A stretch of DNA of 61,335 bases. Origin: Firmicutes bacterium UBA4996. GTDB taxonomy: Bacteria; Bacillota; Limnochordia; Darwinibacteriales; Darwinibacteriaceae. Shown here one piece after another: positions 8,168-16,908 of this stretch. The translations under genes were made by a program, and so were the position numbers. Under the pieces are notes generated by a model that saw only the letters and a list, made by a program, of their open reading frames with translations, was not told where the DNA came from and did no database searches. Each line of letters opens with the position of its first letter. Position 1 is the stretch's first letter. Location: NCBI GenBank assembly GCA_002396805.1, contig DGYW01000004.1:1-61335 (forward strand), in the 5' to 3' direction.

Positions 8168-8264
8168 TTCACAAGCTTGTTAATAGTCAATCATTCTACG
8201 ATTTACGTATGAATTCCTCTATTTTTTTAAGAAAAGTTCTGTTAAGTCTGGACAAGCTTGTGAA
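8168..8264. repeat. Pair of inverted palindromic sites upstream of the DUF3798 operon
   Basis: TTCACAAGCTTGT (8168-8180) and ACAAGCTTGTGAA (8252-8264) are exact 13-bp inverted copies, 71 bases apart. Each contains the palindrome ACAAGCTTGT. They sit upstream of the DUF3798 gene's start and could be paired operators or a looping site. Confidence 0.45.
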
Positions 8265-8287
8265 AAACCCATTGAGAGCTAGAGAAG

Positions 8288-8318
8288 AAAAAATCCACCA
8301 GGTGAATCCCAGTGGATT
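8288..8318 (-). terminator. Intrinsic terminator after the ABC exporter
   Basis: On the minus strand AATCCAC (8318-8312) pairs with GTGGATT (8298-8292), followed by a T-run (plus A-run 8288-8293). It closes the BMP importer/exporter operon and separates it from the DUF3798 operon. Confidence 0.75.
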
Positions 8319-8334
8319 GATTGCCTTATTCGTT

Positions 8335-10083
8335 CTAAACCACACTATCCATTTGACCATAATGGAAACTGGCGTACAAGCCCCCGCGCTTGAGGAGTTC
8401 GTCGTGAGTACCCCGTTCTTGAATCTGTCCCTCCGTGAGAACCACAATTTGATCCGCATGACGAATGGTAGAAAGACGGTGGGCAATAATCAAGGTAGTC
8501 CGATCCTTAGAAAGCTCGAAGAGGGCTTCTTGAATCTCCTGCTCCGTAGTGGTATCTAAAGCTGAAGTAGCCTCGTCTAGAATTAAGATCGGTGGGTTCT
8601 TTAAAAACACCCGAGCAATAGAAATCCGTTGTTTTTGTCCACCCGAAAGCTTAATGCCCCTTTCACCCACATAGGTATCATAACCTTCAGGTAAAGACAT
8701 AACAAAATCATGGATCTGAGCTTTCTTTGCAGCTTCAACCATCTCTCCTTCGGAGGCAGCAGGATAACCATAGATAATGTTTTCTCGAATGGTGCCAGTA
8801 AACAGAAAAACATCCTGTTGCACCAAACCAATCTGCAAGCGTAGCGAACTTAAGCTCACATCGCGCACATCATGACCATCTATGGAGATTTGACCACCAG
8901 TCACGTCATAGAAGCGAGGAATCAAATGGCATAAGGTGGTCTTGCCCCCGCCCGAAGGTCCAACAAAGGCCGTGGTACTTCCAGCCGGAATAGTTAAGGA
9001 CACATTTTGCAGCACTTCTGCATTATCATTGTACCGGAAGGATACATCGTCAAGAACAATATCGCCCTTAATGGGTGGCAGCTCTGCCGCATCCTTTCGA
9101 TCTGTAACTCTTGGTTGTACTTCCATCAATTCCACAAAGCGGTTAAACCCGGTCATACCCTGCTGGTACTGTTGGGTAAAGGAAATCAGTCTGCGAATGG
9201 GCTGGAGAAAATAACCGATAAACATAAGATAGGCAGTAAGATCCGCCAGATCAATCTCTCCCAAGTACATAAACCACGCTCCAGCTGCCAGAACCGCCAC
9301 GTTAAGGACATTGGTTAAAAAACTCAACCCAGATGAGTAGGTGGCCATAGCCTTGAAAGCCCGATAGCGGGATCTTTTAAAGGCAGTGTTAGCGTTGTCA
9401 AAACGTCTTTCTTCGTAGGCCTCATTAACAAAACTCTGAGCCACCCGAATCCCCGAGAGACTGTTTTCTAAGTCCGCATTCACATCAGCAATCTTTTTTC
9501 GCTCTTGAGTGAAGGCTTCTTCCATGGCACTACGCTTTGTGTAGGCGTACCACACGATGAGGGGAATAAACAAAAAGGTAATCAGAGTTAGTTTGACGTT
9601 GATGGTCATTAAGTAGATAAACGAACCTACCAACATCAAGCCAGCAATAAAAATGTCTTCTGGTCCGTGATGGGCCAGCTCCGAAATATCCCGCAGGTCG
9701 TTAACGATTCTACTCATCAAATGACCTACTTTGGTGTCATCAAAAAACCTAAAATCTAAAGTTTGGAGATGGGTGAAGAGATCTTTGCGCATCTGATACT
9801 CCATGTTCACCCCTACTACGTGACCGTAATAATCCACGAAGTATTGACAAAAGAGGCGGAAGACATACAACAACACCATAACGCCAGTCCAAATCAGCAC
9901 CGCACGCATGTTCTTATTAGGAATATAATCCTTCATGAACAAGCGGGTAATCATGGGAAACAGCAAGTCAAAAATAGCGATAAGACTGGCGGCCAGCATA
10001 TCCATGAAAAACAGCTTCCGCTCAGGTTTGTAATAGGAAATAAATCGTTTTAGGTTACCCATAGTACTTTCGTAAAACCTCAC
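8335..10083 (-). CDS. ABC exporter half-transporter (MsbA/LmrA type)
   Basis: A 582-residue fusion of a six-helix exporter domain (about 1-320) and an ABC domain. Walker A is GPSGGGKTT, the signature LSGGQKQRIS, and Walker B ILILDEATSALD with the H-loop AHRLST. Such proteins dimerise and extrude lipids, peptides or drugs. The GTG start at 10083 overlaps the upstream permease stop region (GGATAGTGAGG); an ATG at 10062 (MGNLKRFISYY) is an alternative. Ribosome sites are poor for both, so the start is uncertain. It is the last gene of a nucleoside-type importer operon, an odd partnership. Confidence 0.88.
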   Translation of the reverse strand: MRFYESTMGNLKRFISYYKPERKLFFMDMLAASLIAIFDLLFPMITRLFMKDYIPNKNMRAVLIWTGVMVLLYVFRLFCQYFVDYYGHVVGVNMEYQMRKDLFTHLQTLDFRFFDDTKVGHLMSRIVNDLRDISELAHHGPEDIFIAGLMLVGSFIYLMTINVKLTLITFLFIPLIVWYAYTKRSAMEEAFTQERKKIADVNADLENSLSGIRVAQSFVNEAYEERRFDNANTAFKRSRYRAFKAMATYSSGLSFLTNVLNVAVLAAGAWFMYLGEIDLADLTAYLMFIGYFLQPIRRLISFTQQYQQGMTGFNRFVELMEVQPRVTDRKDAAELPPIKGDIVLDDVSFRYNDNAEVLQNVSLTIPAGSTTAFVGPSGGGKTTLCHLIPRFYDVTGGQISIDGHDVRDVSLSSLRLQIGLVQQDVFLFTGTIRENIIYGYPAASEGEMVEAAKKAQIHDFVMSLPEGYDTYVGERGIKLSGGQKQRISIARVFLKNPPILILDEATSALDTTTEQEIQEALFELSKDRTTLIIAHRLSTIRHADQIVVLTEGQIQERGTHDELLKRGGLYASFHYGQMDSVV

Positions 10084-11015
10084 TATCCTTCTTTAATATA
10101 TGGTTCCCCTGCGGCCTTAGGCGCCACAGCCTTACCAATAAAGCCAGCGAGAGCAATCATGGTTAGGACATAGGGGAGCATGTGCATGAATTGCACAGGT
10201 ATGCCAATATCTTGTAAGCGCATTTGCAGAGCATCCGCGTAACCAAAGAACAAAGAAGCACCTAAAGCCCCAAGAGGTGTCCATTTGCCAAAGATCATGG
10301 CGGCTAGGGCAATGAAACCACGCCCTGCAGTCATGTTTTCACTAAAACGACTAAGGTGAGCAATGGACAGATAGGTCCCACCAAGACCTGCTAAGGCCCC
10401 ACTAATGGCAACTGCGATATAGCGAGTACGATAGACATTGACGCCTACCGTATCTGCTGCTGCCGGGTGTTCACCAACAGAGCGCAAACGGAGTCCCCAC
10501 ACAGTCTTATAAACAACTATATGTGTAACAACTACAGCCAACAAAGCCAAATAGACCAAGGGATTTTGTCTCCCCAAGATCTTGCCGATCCACGGAATCT
10601 TACTCAACAGAGGAAGAGTTAGATCAGGAATAGTAGTCACACTGGGGGAAGTCCCGGCGGTGCCAAAATAAAAGCGTAGCAAGAAGACAGTTAGTCCACC
10701 TGCAAAAATATTGATGGCGGTACCAGTCACCACTTGGTTAGCCCGATAACGAACACAGAAAAGGGCATGAAGCAAACCCATGAGGGCTCCCGCCACAATA
10801 GCACCCAGTACCCCAATCCATGGGAGACCAGTGTGATATGTGACAAACATTGCTGTAAAGGCACCCACCAACATCATACCTTCGAGGGCAATGTTTACCA
10901 CCCCACTACGCTCTGAGAAGATCCCGCCCAAGGCCGCGAAGATTAGGGGGGTGGCCATCCGAAAGGCGGCTGCAAAGACTGCAGTATTAAACAGCATACT
11001 TAGAATGTCCCCCAT
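10083..11015 (-). CDS. BMP-type (nucleoside) ABC permease, YufQ/NupQ-like
   Basis: A 310-residue membrane protein with the hallmarks of the second permease of BMP/nucleoside importers: RSGVVNIALEGMMLVGAF near residue 37, AVGEHPAAADTVGVNVYRTR near residue 180 and AHLSRFSENMTAGRGFIALA near residue 218. It pairs with the permease encoded at 11016-12056, whose TAA directly precedes this ATG, with AAAGGAGG as ribosome site. Nucleoside uptake is inferred from family resemblance to the B. subtilis NupNOPQ and lactococcal NupABC systems and fits the deoD gene at 37.4 kb. Confidence 0.88.
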   Translation of the reverse strand: MGDILSMLFNTAVFAAAFRMATPLIFAALGGIFSERSGVVNIALEGMMLVGAFTAMFVTYHTGLPWIGVLGAIVAGALMGLLHALFCVRYRANQVVTGTAINIFAGGLTVFLLRFYFGTAGTSPSVTTIPDLTLPLLSKIPWIGKILGRQNPLVYLALLAVVVTHIVVYKTVWGLRLRSVGEHPAAADTVGVNVYRTRYIAVAISGALAGLGGTYLSIAHLSRFSENMTAGRGFIALAAMIFGKWTPLGALGASLFFGYADALQMRLQDIGIPVQFMHMLPYVLTMIALAGFIGKAVAPKAAGEPYIKEG

Positions 11016-12056
11016 TTACGCTTCCTCCTTTAGACGTAGCATTTTCCGAATTAAATATTCGGCAGCTACAAAGAAAATAATTAGGGCCTGGATAATGGTG
11101 ATTAATTCTCTAGGAACTGCAGTTAACCGGTCCATAGCTGCAGAACCAGATTGCAGTGCCCCAAAGAGGACAGCTGCAAACACAACCCCAACTGGGTGGT
11201 TCTTACCTAGCAAGGCCACAGCAATACCCATGAAACCAAGATCGGGGGAGAAACGCAAGATAAAACGGTTATGCAAACCCAGAATTTGCTCAGTACCAGC
11301 CAAACCAGCAAGAGCACCACTGAGGGCCATAGCAATAACAGTATTACGGGCCACATTGATTCCACCGTATTCGGCGGCGGTGGGATTTAACCCAACAGCC
11401 CGAAGCTCGTAACCCCGTTTGGTCTTCCACAAGATCAAATAGGCAACTAGCGCCGCAACCAAGGCTAAGTAAATCCCAGTATTTAGCCTAGTTGGCGGAT
11501 AAAGTCGTGCCAAGGCAGCGGTAGATTTGATACGTGCGGTTTCTGGCACCCAGGTTCCTCCATGAAAGGGCCCAGTCGCTAACCAGTCCGTTAAGAACAG
11601 GGCGATAAAGTTCAACATGATAGTGTTAATGACTTCGTGCACCCCTAGCTTGGCCTTAAGATATCCAGGGATGGCACCCCACAGGGCCCCACCTACCATG
11701 CCTGCGAAAACAGCCAGGGGCAAGTGGATTAAACGCGGTAGGTCAAAGGTAAAGCCCACCCAGGCAGCGGCAAAGGCTCCAATATAGAGCTGACCTTCTG
11801 CCCCAATGTTAAACAAGCCACCGCGAAAAGCAAAAGCCACGGCAAGACCGGTGAAAATCAAAGGAGTAGCCCTCTGCAAGGTGGTGGCAATATTCTTAGT
11901 ACTACCGAGAGATTCTCTAAACAGAACGGAATAAGCCATGAGGGGGTTTTCCCCTACTAGTAAAATAAAGCCCGACCCAACTAATAGAGCTAAAAACACC
12001 GCCACGATGGGAATTAAGACCTCTTGCCAGGGAAACGCCTTGAGCTTAGTTTTCAT
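11016..12056 (-). CDS. BMP-type (nucleoside) ABC permease, YufP/NupP-like
   Basis: About 346 residues with multiple membrane segments. Family motifs include LFRESLGSTKNIATTLQRAT, AFRGGLFNIGAEGQLYIGAF and LRAVGLNPTAAEYGGI. I start at ATG 12056 (MKTKLKAFPW) because GGAGGG lies seven bases upstream; this gives an 11-base overlap with the end of the ATPase gene. It is the larger permease of the pair, and the order binding protein, ATPase, permease, permease is standard for BMP-type importers. Confidence 0.88.
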   Translation of the reverse strand: MKTKLKAFPWQEVLIPIVAVFLALLVGSGFILLVGENPLMAYSVLFRESLGSTKNIATTLQRATPLIFTGLAVAFAFRGGLFNIGAEGQLYIGAFAAAWVGFTFDLPRLIHLPLAVFAGMVGGALWGAIPGYLKAKLGVHEVINTIMLNFIALFLTDWLATGPFHGGTWVPETARIKSTAALARLYPPTRLNTGIYLALVAALVAYLILWKTKRGYELRAVGLNPTAAEYGGINVARNTVIAMALSGALAGLAGTEQILGLHNRFILRFSPDLGFMGIAVALLGKNHPVGVVFAAVLFGALQSGSAAMDRLTAVPRELITIIQALIIFFVAAEYLIRKMLRLKEEA

Positions 12057-13596
12057 GCCCATTCCCTCCCTCACCTTGGTAATCTTCTAGCCGGCCACCG
12101 AGCATGAGATAGCCTAACTTGTGTTCTGTCACTTCTTCAGCGGACATGATGCTCACAATTTTACCATTATACATGACCGCAACTCGATCGCTAAGAGACA
12201 AAACTTCATCTAGTTCAGCAGAGACTAAGAGCACAGCGGCTCCCTGGTCTCGCTGTTTGATCACCTGCTGATGAATGAATTCGATGGCCCCAATATCTAC
12301 ACCTCGAGTTGGTTGGGCACAAATCAATAGCTTGGGATTTTGGGTAAACTCCCTCGCCACTACCACCTTTTGCTGGTTCCCCCCCGAGAGGCGTTTAGCT
12401 AATTGGTGAGGCAAACTGGGACGAATATCGTATTCTTCTACCAAGTGTTCCGCGTTGGCTTGGATCGCTGCTTCATGACGGAGGCCCACATGATGAACAA
12501 AGGGGGTTTTTCCGTGAAGTCCCAAAATAAGGTTATCGGCCACAGAATAATCCAAGACCAAACCGCGGCGATGACGATCCTCTGGAACTAAACCAAAGCC
12601 TGCCTCCCGAATTTTCAGGGGAGACCAATTAGTAATGTCTACACCATTAAGGGAGATTGTGCCTTGTTCGGCCCGTTGCAGTCCGGCAATGGCCTCCACT
12701 AACTCCGATTGGCCATTTCCCTCCACCCCGGCAATGCCCAAGACCTCACCACTACGTACCGTAAGATCCACGCCGTTAACCCGCAGATTGCCAAAAGGGT
12801 CTTTGACTGATAAGTTCTTAACTTCTAAAACATCAGAACCAGGTTGAGCTGGCTCTTTATTAACCCGCAGCAAGACCACCCTACCCACCATCATTTCAGC
12901 CAAATCCTGTTCATTGGTATCCTTGGTGGCCTTAGTGCCCACTTTTTTTCCACGGCGTAGGACCGTTACCCGGTCAGAGACTGCCAGAACTTCCCTAATT
13001 TTGTGGGTAATAAAGACGATACTAGTTCCTTTAGCCCGTAGGGTCTTTAGAACTTCAATTAAGTCGTCAACTTCTTGGGGAGTCAAAACCGCGGTGGGCT
13101 CATCAAGAATTAAAATCTCCGCGCCCCGATATAAGGCCTTTAGAATCTCTACTCTTTGCTGCAAACCCACAGACAAGTCAGAGATTTTGGCATGGGGGTC
13201 GATCTTTAACCCGTATTCCTTAGAAAGTCTCTCCACATCAGCTACAGCCTGCTTGTAATCTAAGAAAGGACCTTTGCGCAGCTCGGATCCGAGGACGATG
13301 TTTTCGGCTACTGTGAGGGGTTCCACCAGCATAAAGTGCTGAAAGACCATGCCGATCTTGAGATCGATGGCCACCCGTGGTTCTGTGATTTGGACCGGAT
13401 TACCCCGCACCAGGATTTCTCCACCATCACTTTGGTACAAACCATAAAGAATATTCATTAGTGTGGATTTTCCCGAGCCGTTCTCGCCAACTAGGGCGTG
13501 GATCTCCCCATAGTTAAGATCAAAATCGATCTGATCGTTGGCTAAGACCCGCGGAAACTGTTTTATAATGCCGCGCATTTCCAACACTTTGTTCAT
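12046..13596 (-). CDS. Double-domain ATPase of BMP-type (nucleoside) ABC importer
   Basis: A 516-residue protein with two ABC domains. Domain 1 has Walker A GENGSGKST and Walker B ILILDEPTAVLT. Domain 2 has the family's degenerate P-loop (GVEGNGQSE), signature LSGGNQQKVVVA and CAQPTRGVD, where Gln replaces the catalytic Glu, as is usual in NupO-like proteins. ATG at 13596 follows GGGAGG by nine bases. It is separated from the binding-protein gene by a strong terminator-like hairpin (13616-13643), so read-through probably sets its level. Confidence 0.9.
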   Translation of the reverse strand: MNKVLEMRGIIKQFPRVLANDQIDFDLNYGEIHALVGENGSGKSTLMNILYGLYQSDGGEILVRGNPVQITEPRVAIDLKIGMVFQHFMLVEPLTVAENIVLGSELRKGPFLDYKQAVADVERLSKEYGLKIDPHAKISDLSVGLQQRVEILKALYRGAEILILDEPTAVLTPQEVDDLIEVLKTLRAKGTSIVFITHKIREVLAVSDRVTVLRRGKKVGTKATKDTNEQDLAEMMVGRVVLLRVNKEPAQPGSDVLEVKNLSVKDPFGNLRVNGVDLTVRSGEVLGIAGVEGNGQSELVEAIAGLQRAEQGTISLNGVDITNWSPLKIREAGFGLVPEDRHRRGLVLDYSVADNLILGLHGKTPFVHHVGLRHEAAIQANAEHLVEEYDIRPSLPHQLAKRLSGGNQQKVVVAREFTQNPKLLICAQPTRGVDIGAIEFIHQQVIKQRDQGAAVLLVSAELDEVLSLSDRVAVMYNGKIVSIMSAEEVTEHKLGYLMLGGRLEDYQGEGGNGHEN

Positions 13597-13615
13597 GCAA
13601 GTTTTCCTCCCTGCT

Positions 13616-13643
13616 AAAAAAAGGAGGCAGACAACCTGCCTCC
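13616..13643 (-). terminator. Hairpin terminator between BMP binding-protein and ATPase genes
   Basis: On the minus strand GGAGGCAG, 5-nt loop, CTGCCTCC (13643-13623) is followed by a T7 run. It likely lets most transcripts stop after the binding-protein gene while a fraction continues into the transporter genes. Confidence 0.8.
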
Positions 13644-13660
13644 CTTAGTTATTCATAAGC

Positions 13661-14635
13661 CTAGTTGAGAGGATTAGAAACTACAATCTCTCCAGAACTA
13701 ATCTTGGCTTTCGCCTCTTCAACTTTGTCAAATACGGATTGAGGTACTAAGTCTTTGGTGTAGGTGAACTCAGATGTTCCAACACCACCATCTTCAATTC
13801 CGAAGCTGCGGATACCTGGTTCTAAGGTCCCATCTACTAAGGATTTTATTACTTCGTACACTGCTAAGTCAACCCGCTTAATCATACTGGTGAGGACTGT
13901 ACCTGGAGCCATGTAGTCCTGATCAGAGTCAACACCAATGGCGTAGAATCCATTGCTCTTAGCAGCGTCAATTACGCCACCACCAGTTCCACCAGAAGCA
14001 TGGTAAACAATGTCTGCGCCGCGCTCGTTTTGGCTAACAGCTAACTCACGGCCCTTGCCTGGGTCACCAAAGCTACCAGCATAGTTCACGAATACTTGTG
14101 CATTGGGGTTAGCCCACTTTACGCCCTCTTCGAAGCCCACTTGGAACTTACGAATTAGAGGAACTTCCATCCCACCAACAAAACCTACTTTGTCAGTCTT
14201 GGTCATGAGCCCAGCCACAACACCTACTAAGAAGGAACCTTCGTGCTCTTCAAATACTAAGGAAGTAACGTTAGGATTATCAACTACGTCGTCCACAATG
14301 GCAAAATTGAGGTTAGGATAATCAGCGGAAACTTCGGCGAGAGCATTAGCGTGAATAAAGCCGATAGTGATGATTAAATCATAACCTAAATCAGCATATG
14401 CCCGTTGATGGTCTTCCATTTCGGCGATATCAGCAGGTTCTACATAGTTTACCTCGACACCTAGTTCATCTTTAGCCTTCATGAGACCAACATAAGCGGC
14501 GTCGTTGAAGGACTGGTCACCTAAGCCACCTTCAGCAAAAATCAAACCAATTCTAGGTTGCTTAGCATAGGTTGGACTTACTACTAAACCAACTAAAAGT
14601 ACGGCCACTAACAAAAAACTGAGTCTTTTACGCAC
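13661..14635 (-). CDS. BMP-family nucleoside-type binding protein
   Basis: A 324-residue protein with signal peptide MRKRLSFLLVAVLLVGLVVS, then PTYA. The mature start PRIGLIFAEGGLGDQSFND is the BMP/Med family hallmark, and VGFVGGMEVPLIRKFQVGFE and VYHASGGTGGGV are also typical. In related systems (TmpC/PnrA, NupN) it binds purine nucleosides. It has no lipobox Cys, unlike most Gram-positive homologues, which suggests a soluble periplasmic protein. The GTG start follows GGGGG by eight bases. It is first in the operon that runs to 8335. Confidence 0.9.
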   Translation of the reverse strand: MRKRLSFLLVAVLLVGLVVSPTYAKQPRIGLIFAEGGLGDQSFNDAAYVGLMKAKDELGVEVNYVEPADIAEMEDHQRAYADLGYDLIITIGFIHANALAEVSADYPNLNFAIVDDVVDNPNVTSLVFEEHEGSFLVGVVAGLMTKTDKVGFVGGMEVPLIRKFQVGFEEGVKWANPNAQVFVNYAGSFGDPGKGRELAVSQNERGADIVYHASGGTGGGVIDAAKSNGFYAIGVDSDQDYMAPGTVLTSMIKRVDLAVYEVIKSLVDGTLEPGIRSFGIEDGGVGTSEFTYTKDLVPQSVFDKVEEAKAKISSGEIVVSNPLN

Positions 14636-14686
14636 TCTAAAAACCCCCTATGATGTATTTGATGCACTATATTATTTTCGCCAATG

Positions 14687-14703
14687 GAGGACCAATTCCT
14701 CCC
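14687..14703. repeat. Small dyad between rtcB and the BMP gene
   Basis: GGAGGA, 5-nt loop, TCCTCC lies in the 104-base gap upstream of the BMP gene. No T-run follows, so a terminator is unlikely; an operator or leader hairpin is possible. No purine-riboswitch core was seen here. Confidence 0.3.
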
Positions 14704-14739
14704 CAAATTCTCTAGAATGATCTGTCAGAATACCTGATT

Positions 14740-15975
14740 TTATCCTTTCACAACAGCTACTGTCAGGAGCTTTAATACAGGTTTCACGAGATCCATTTGA
14801 TCCTCCATGACTTCATCAATATCCTTATAAGCTTTATAGTATTCTTCGGCAGTATCTCCCCGGCGTCTCTTGCCCAGCACAATGTCTTTCTCTTTAAAGT
14901 CAGCTAATACCTCATCTAGACTAAACTGACGAACCGCCTCTTTACGGCCCATGACTCGCCCCGCCCCGTGACTAGCCGAGTGAAAAGAGTCAGGATTACC
15001 TAAGCCTTCGACTATATAAGAGTAAGAACCCATTGCACCAGGAATAATGGCCAGTTCGCCTTTGGCGGCCCTAATTGCTCCCTTACGATGGACCCAAACC
15101 TGCTTGCCGAAATGTTCCTCTAGAGCTGCATAATTATGGTGAGCGTTGACTTCCATCAAAACTTCAATATGTTTGACCCCAGCAAAACGCTGCAAGCCAG
15201 CAAAAACAGATCGACGGACTCTTTCCATGATCATTTGTCGATTCTGGCGAGCAAACTCTAGGGCAAAATTCATCCAACCAATATAGCCCTGAGCTTCTTC
15301 CGTATCTAAAGGTAAATAGGCCAAATCATACTGAGGTGGTACAGGAGAACCCATTTGCTTATTCCGCTCCTTGGCAAGGCGATTAAAGTAGTTGGCCACT
15401 TTAAAACCCAAATTGCGAGAGCCGGTGTGAACCATAATCCCAAGCATCCCCGCTTCATCCTCTTGCAACTCAATAAAGTGATTACCCCCGCCAAGAGTGC
15501 CAATCTGTCTGTAAGCTTCATCTAATTCAGGCAAGTTCTTGTTTCCATACCGATAGAGCTTGTCTACAGGATACTGATCTAGAAAAGTCGATTGTTGCCG
15601 CTGCCGATGATGATCAAAACCTTGAGGAACATCGCGCATGATTTGCCCCACTAAATATTGGGCCAGATTGCCATTGGGAGTGTTTACCTCCCTGAGCAAA
15701 CTTGCAGGAACATTAGTATGAATAAAGCCCATGCCACAACCAATATCCACTCCTACCGCATTGGGGATAATAGCCTCACTACTGGCCATGACCCCACCAA
15801 TAGGCATGCCATACCCGGTGTGTGTATCAGGCATTAAGGCAATGTGCTTAAAAGCAAAGGGCAAATTCGAGAGATTTAAGGCCTGCCCAAGGCAGGTCTC
15901 ATCCAAATGCTCCTCACTAGGTAGCCACACATAAATGGGCACTAATTGTTCTTGCTGGTTAAAGATTATAAACAT
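14740..15975 (-). CDS. rtcB: RNA-splicing ligase RtcB
   Basis: A 411-residue protein of normal bacterial RtcB length. It joins RNA 2',3'-cyclic phosphate or 3'-phosphate ends to 5'-OH ends using GTP and Mn2+. Visible motifs are PDTHTGYGMPIGGV near residue 50, the metal-binding VDIGCGMGF near 75, GTLGGGNHFIEL near 155 and ASHGAGRVMGRKEA near 335, which contains the guanylylated His. ATG follows GGAGGT by a few bases. It lies two bases after a PHP phosphoesterase gene, so the two are probably cotranscribed. No archease or prfH gene is nearby. Confidence 0.95.
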   Translation of the reverse strand: MFIIFNQQEQLVPIYVWLPSEEHLDETCLGQALNLSNLPFAFKHIALMPDTHTGYGMPIGGVMASSEAIIPNAVGVDIGCGMGFIHTNVPASLLREVNTPNGNLAQYLVGQIMRDVPQGFDHHRQRQQSTFLDQYPVDKLYRYGNKNLPELDEAYRQIGTLGGGNHFIELQEDEAGMLGIMVHTGSRNLGFKVANYFNRLAKERNKQMGSPVPPQYDLAYLPLDTEEAQGYIGWMNFALEFARQNRQMIMERVRRSVFAGLQRFAGVKHIEVLMEVNAHHNYAALEEHFGKQVWVHRKGAIRAAKGELAIIPGAMGSYSYIVEGLGNPDSFHSASHGAGRVMGRKEAVRQFSLDEVLADFKEKDIVLGKRRRGDTAEEYYKAYKDIDEVMEDQMDLVKPVLKLLTVAVVKG

Positions 15976-15977
15976 CT

Positions 15978-16763
15978 TTACCTCCTCTGCAAATGTTCTA
16001 AATCAGCTAGTTGTAAACCAAGGGTCTCAACAATCTCCAGACCTTCCCGCAAACCTAAATCAAGGTCCCGGGGATGGTGGGCATCGGAATTAACCACAAC
16101 AGTCACTGCATAATCCCGCGCGATTTCCCAAAAGTTAAGCCATGGATAGGCAGAACGCGAACCTTCAGGTGTTTCAATAATCTTGCGCATCAATCCATAA
16201 CCATTTATCTCAAGGGGAATTTGCAGTTCTTGAGCGGCACTAAGAATATCTCTAGCAGCAGCTTCAGTATTGGCATCCCAGGTCAGATAGGACAGACCAA
16301 AAAGATCCGGGTGAGCCACAAAGGCAAAAAGCTTTGATTCCATAGATTTAATCAGATAATCAGTGTAGGCCACCAAACGTTTCTCGTTGTAAAGTCCGCT
16401 GTGACTACTCAAGAAACTTCCTTGATAAGGAAAGAAATGGCACCCCAAGATAAGATAATCAAAGTTGTATTCTCCCAGAAGAACGTCTACAAAAAACTGC
16501 TGGTAGTCCTGGCTCCATTCACACTCCATACCTTTGAGAATAGTAAGTTCTGGATAATAGGTTTGTGCTCGCTCAATGGCCTCTACGTAAGAAGAGAGTT
16601 CGCTGTAGGCCATGCGCATGCCTAACCAACGATCATCGGGCAAGGCCGTATGGTCTGTCATTCCTAAGACAGTAATCCCTTTTCTTAGTGCCCCTTGGGC
16701 ATAATCTATAGCGTCACCTTCCGCGTGTTTGCAACGAAAAGTATGGGTGTGATAATTCTTCAA
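15978..16763 (-). CDS. PHP-domain phosphoesterase, histidinol-phosphatase (HisK)-like
   Basis: About 261 residues beginning KNYHTHTFRCKH from a TTG at 16763 that follows CTGGAGGT. Metal-binding PHP motifs are in order: HTH at the N-terminus, MTDHTALP, the Glu in KGMECEW, LGCHFF, VAHPDLFG and VNSDAHHPRDLDLG. The family includes histidinol phosphatases and other phosphomonoesterases. No his genes are here and the next gene is rtcB, so an RNA-end or nucleotide phosphatase role is an alternative, though unproven. A longer frame upstream (to 16802) covers a hairpin and is less likely to be the start. Confidence 0.8.
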   Translation of the reverse strand: MKNYHTHTFRCKHAEGDAIDYAQGALRKGITVLGMTDHTALPDDRWLGMRMAYSELSSYVEAIERAQTYYPELTILKGMECEWSQDYQQFFVDVLLGEYNFDYLILGCHFFPYQGSFLSSHSGLYNEKRLVAYTDYLIKSMESKLFAFVAHPDLFGLSYLTWDANTEAAARDILSAAQELQIPLEINGYGLMRKIIETPEGSRSAYPWLNFWEIARDYAVTVVVNSDAHHPRDLDLGLREGLEIVETLGLQLADLEHLQRR

Positions 16764-16779
16764 TCTACTAACCTCCAGG

Positions 16780-16799
16780 CGCGAGATGCGAATATCGCG
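16780..16799 (-). repeat. Palindrome just upstream of the PHP gene ribosome site
   Basis: CGCGAGAT-GCGA-ATATCGCG forms eight-base arms with one mismatch. It lies directly before the ribosome binding site on the minus strand and could be an operator or a 5'-leader hairpin affecting translation. Confidence 0.4.
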
Positions 16800-16908
16800 C
16801 ACACACTCTTTATCTCTTACTGTACTATTATAATGTTAAGTGTGCAACTTTTTTGCTTGTGAGAAGTAGCGTTCTTAGATACAATTAACCTCGAATGGGG
16901 GTGTGGGT

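Noticed and set aside
10840..11412. 190-codon plus-strand frame antisense to the permease genes
   Set aside because: It mirrors two well-supported permease genes; long antisense frames arise from their biased codon use.
14636..14739. Purine riboswitch before the BMP-type nucleoside importer
   Set aside because: The conserved junction and loop sequences are absent; only a small GGAGGA/TCCTCC dyad is present.
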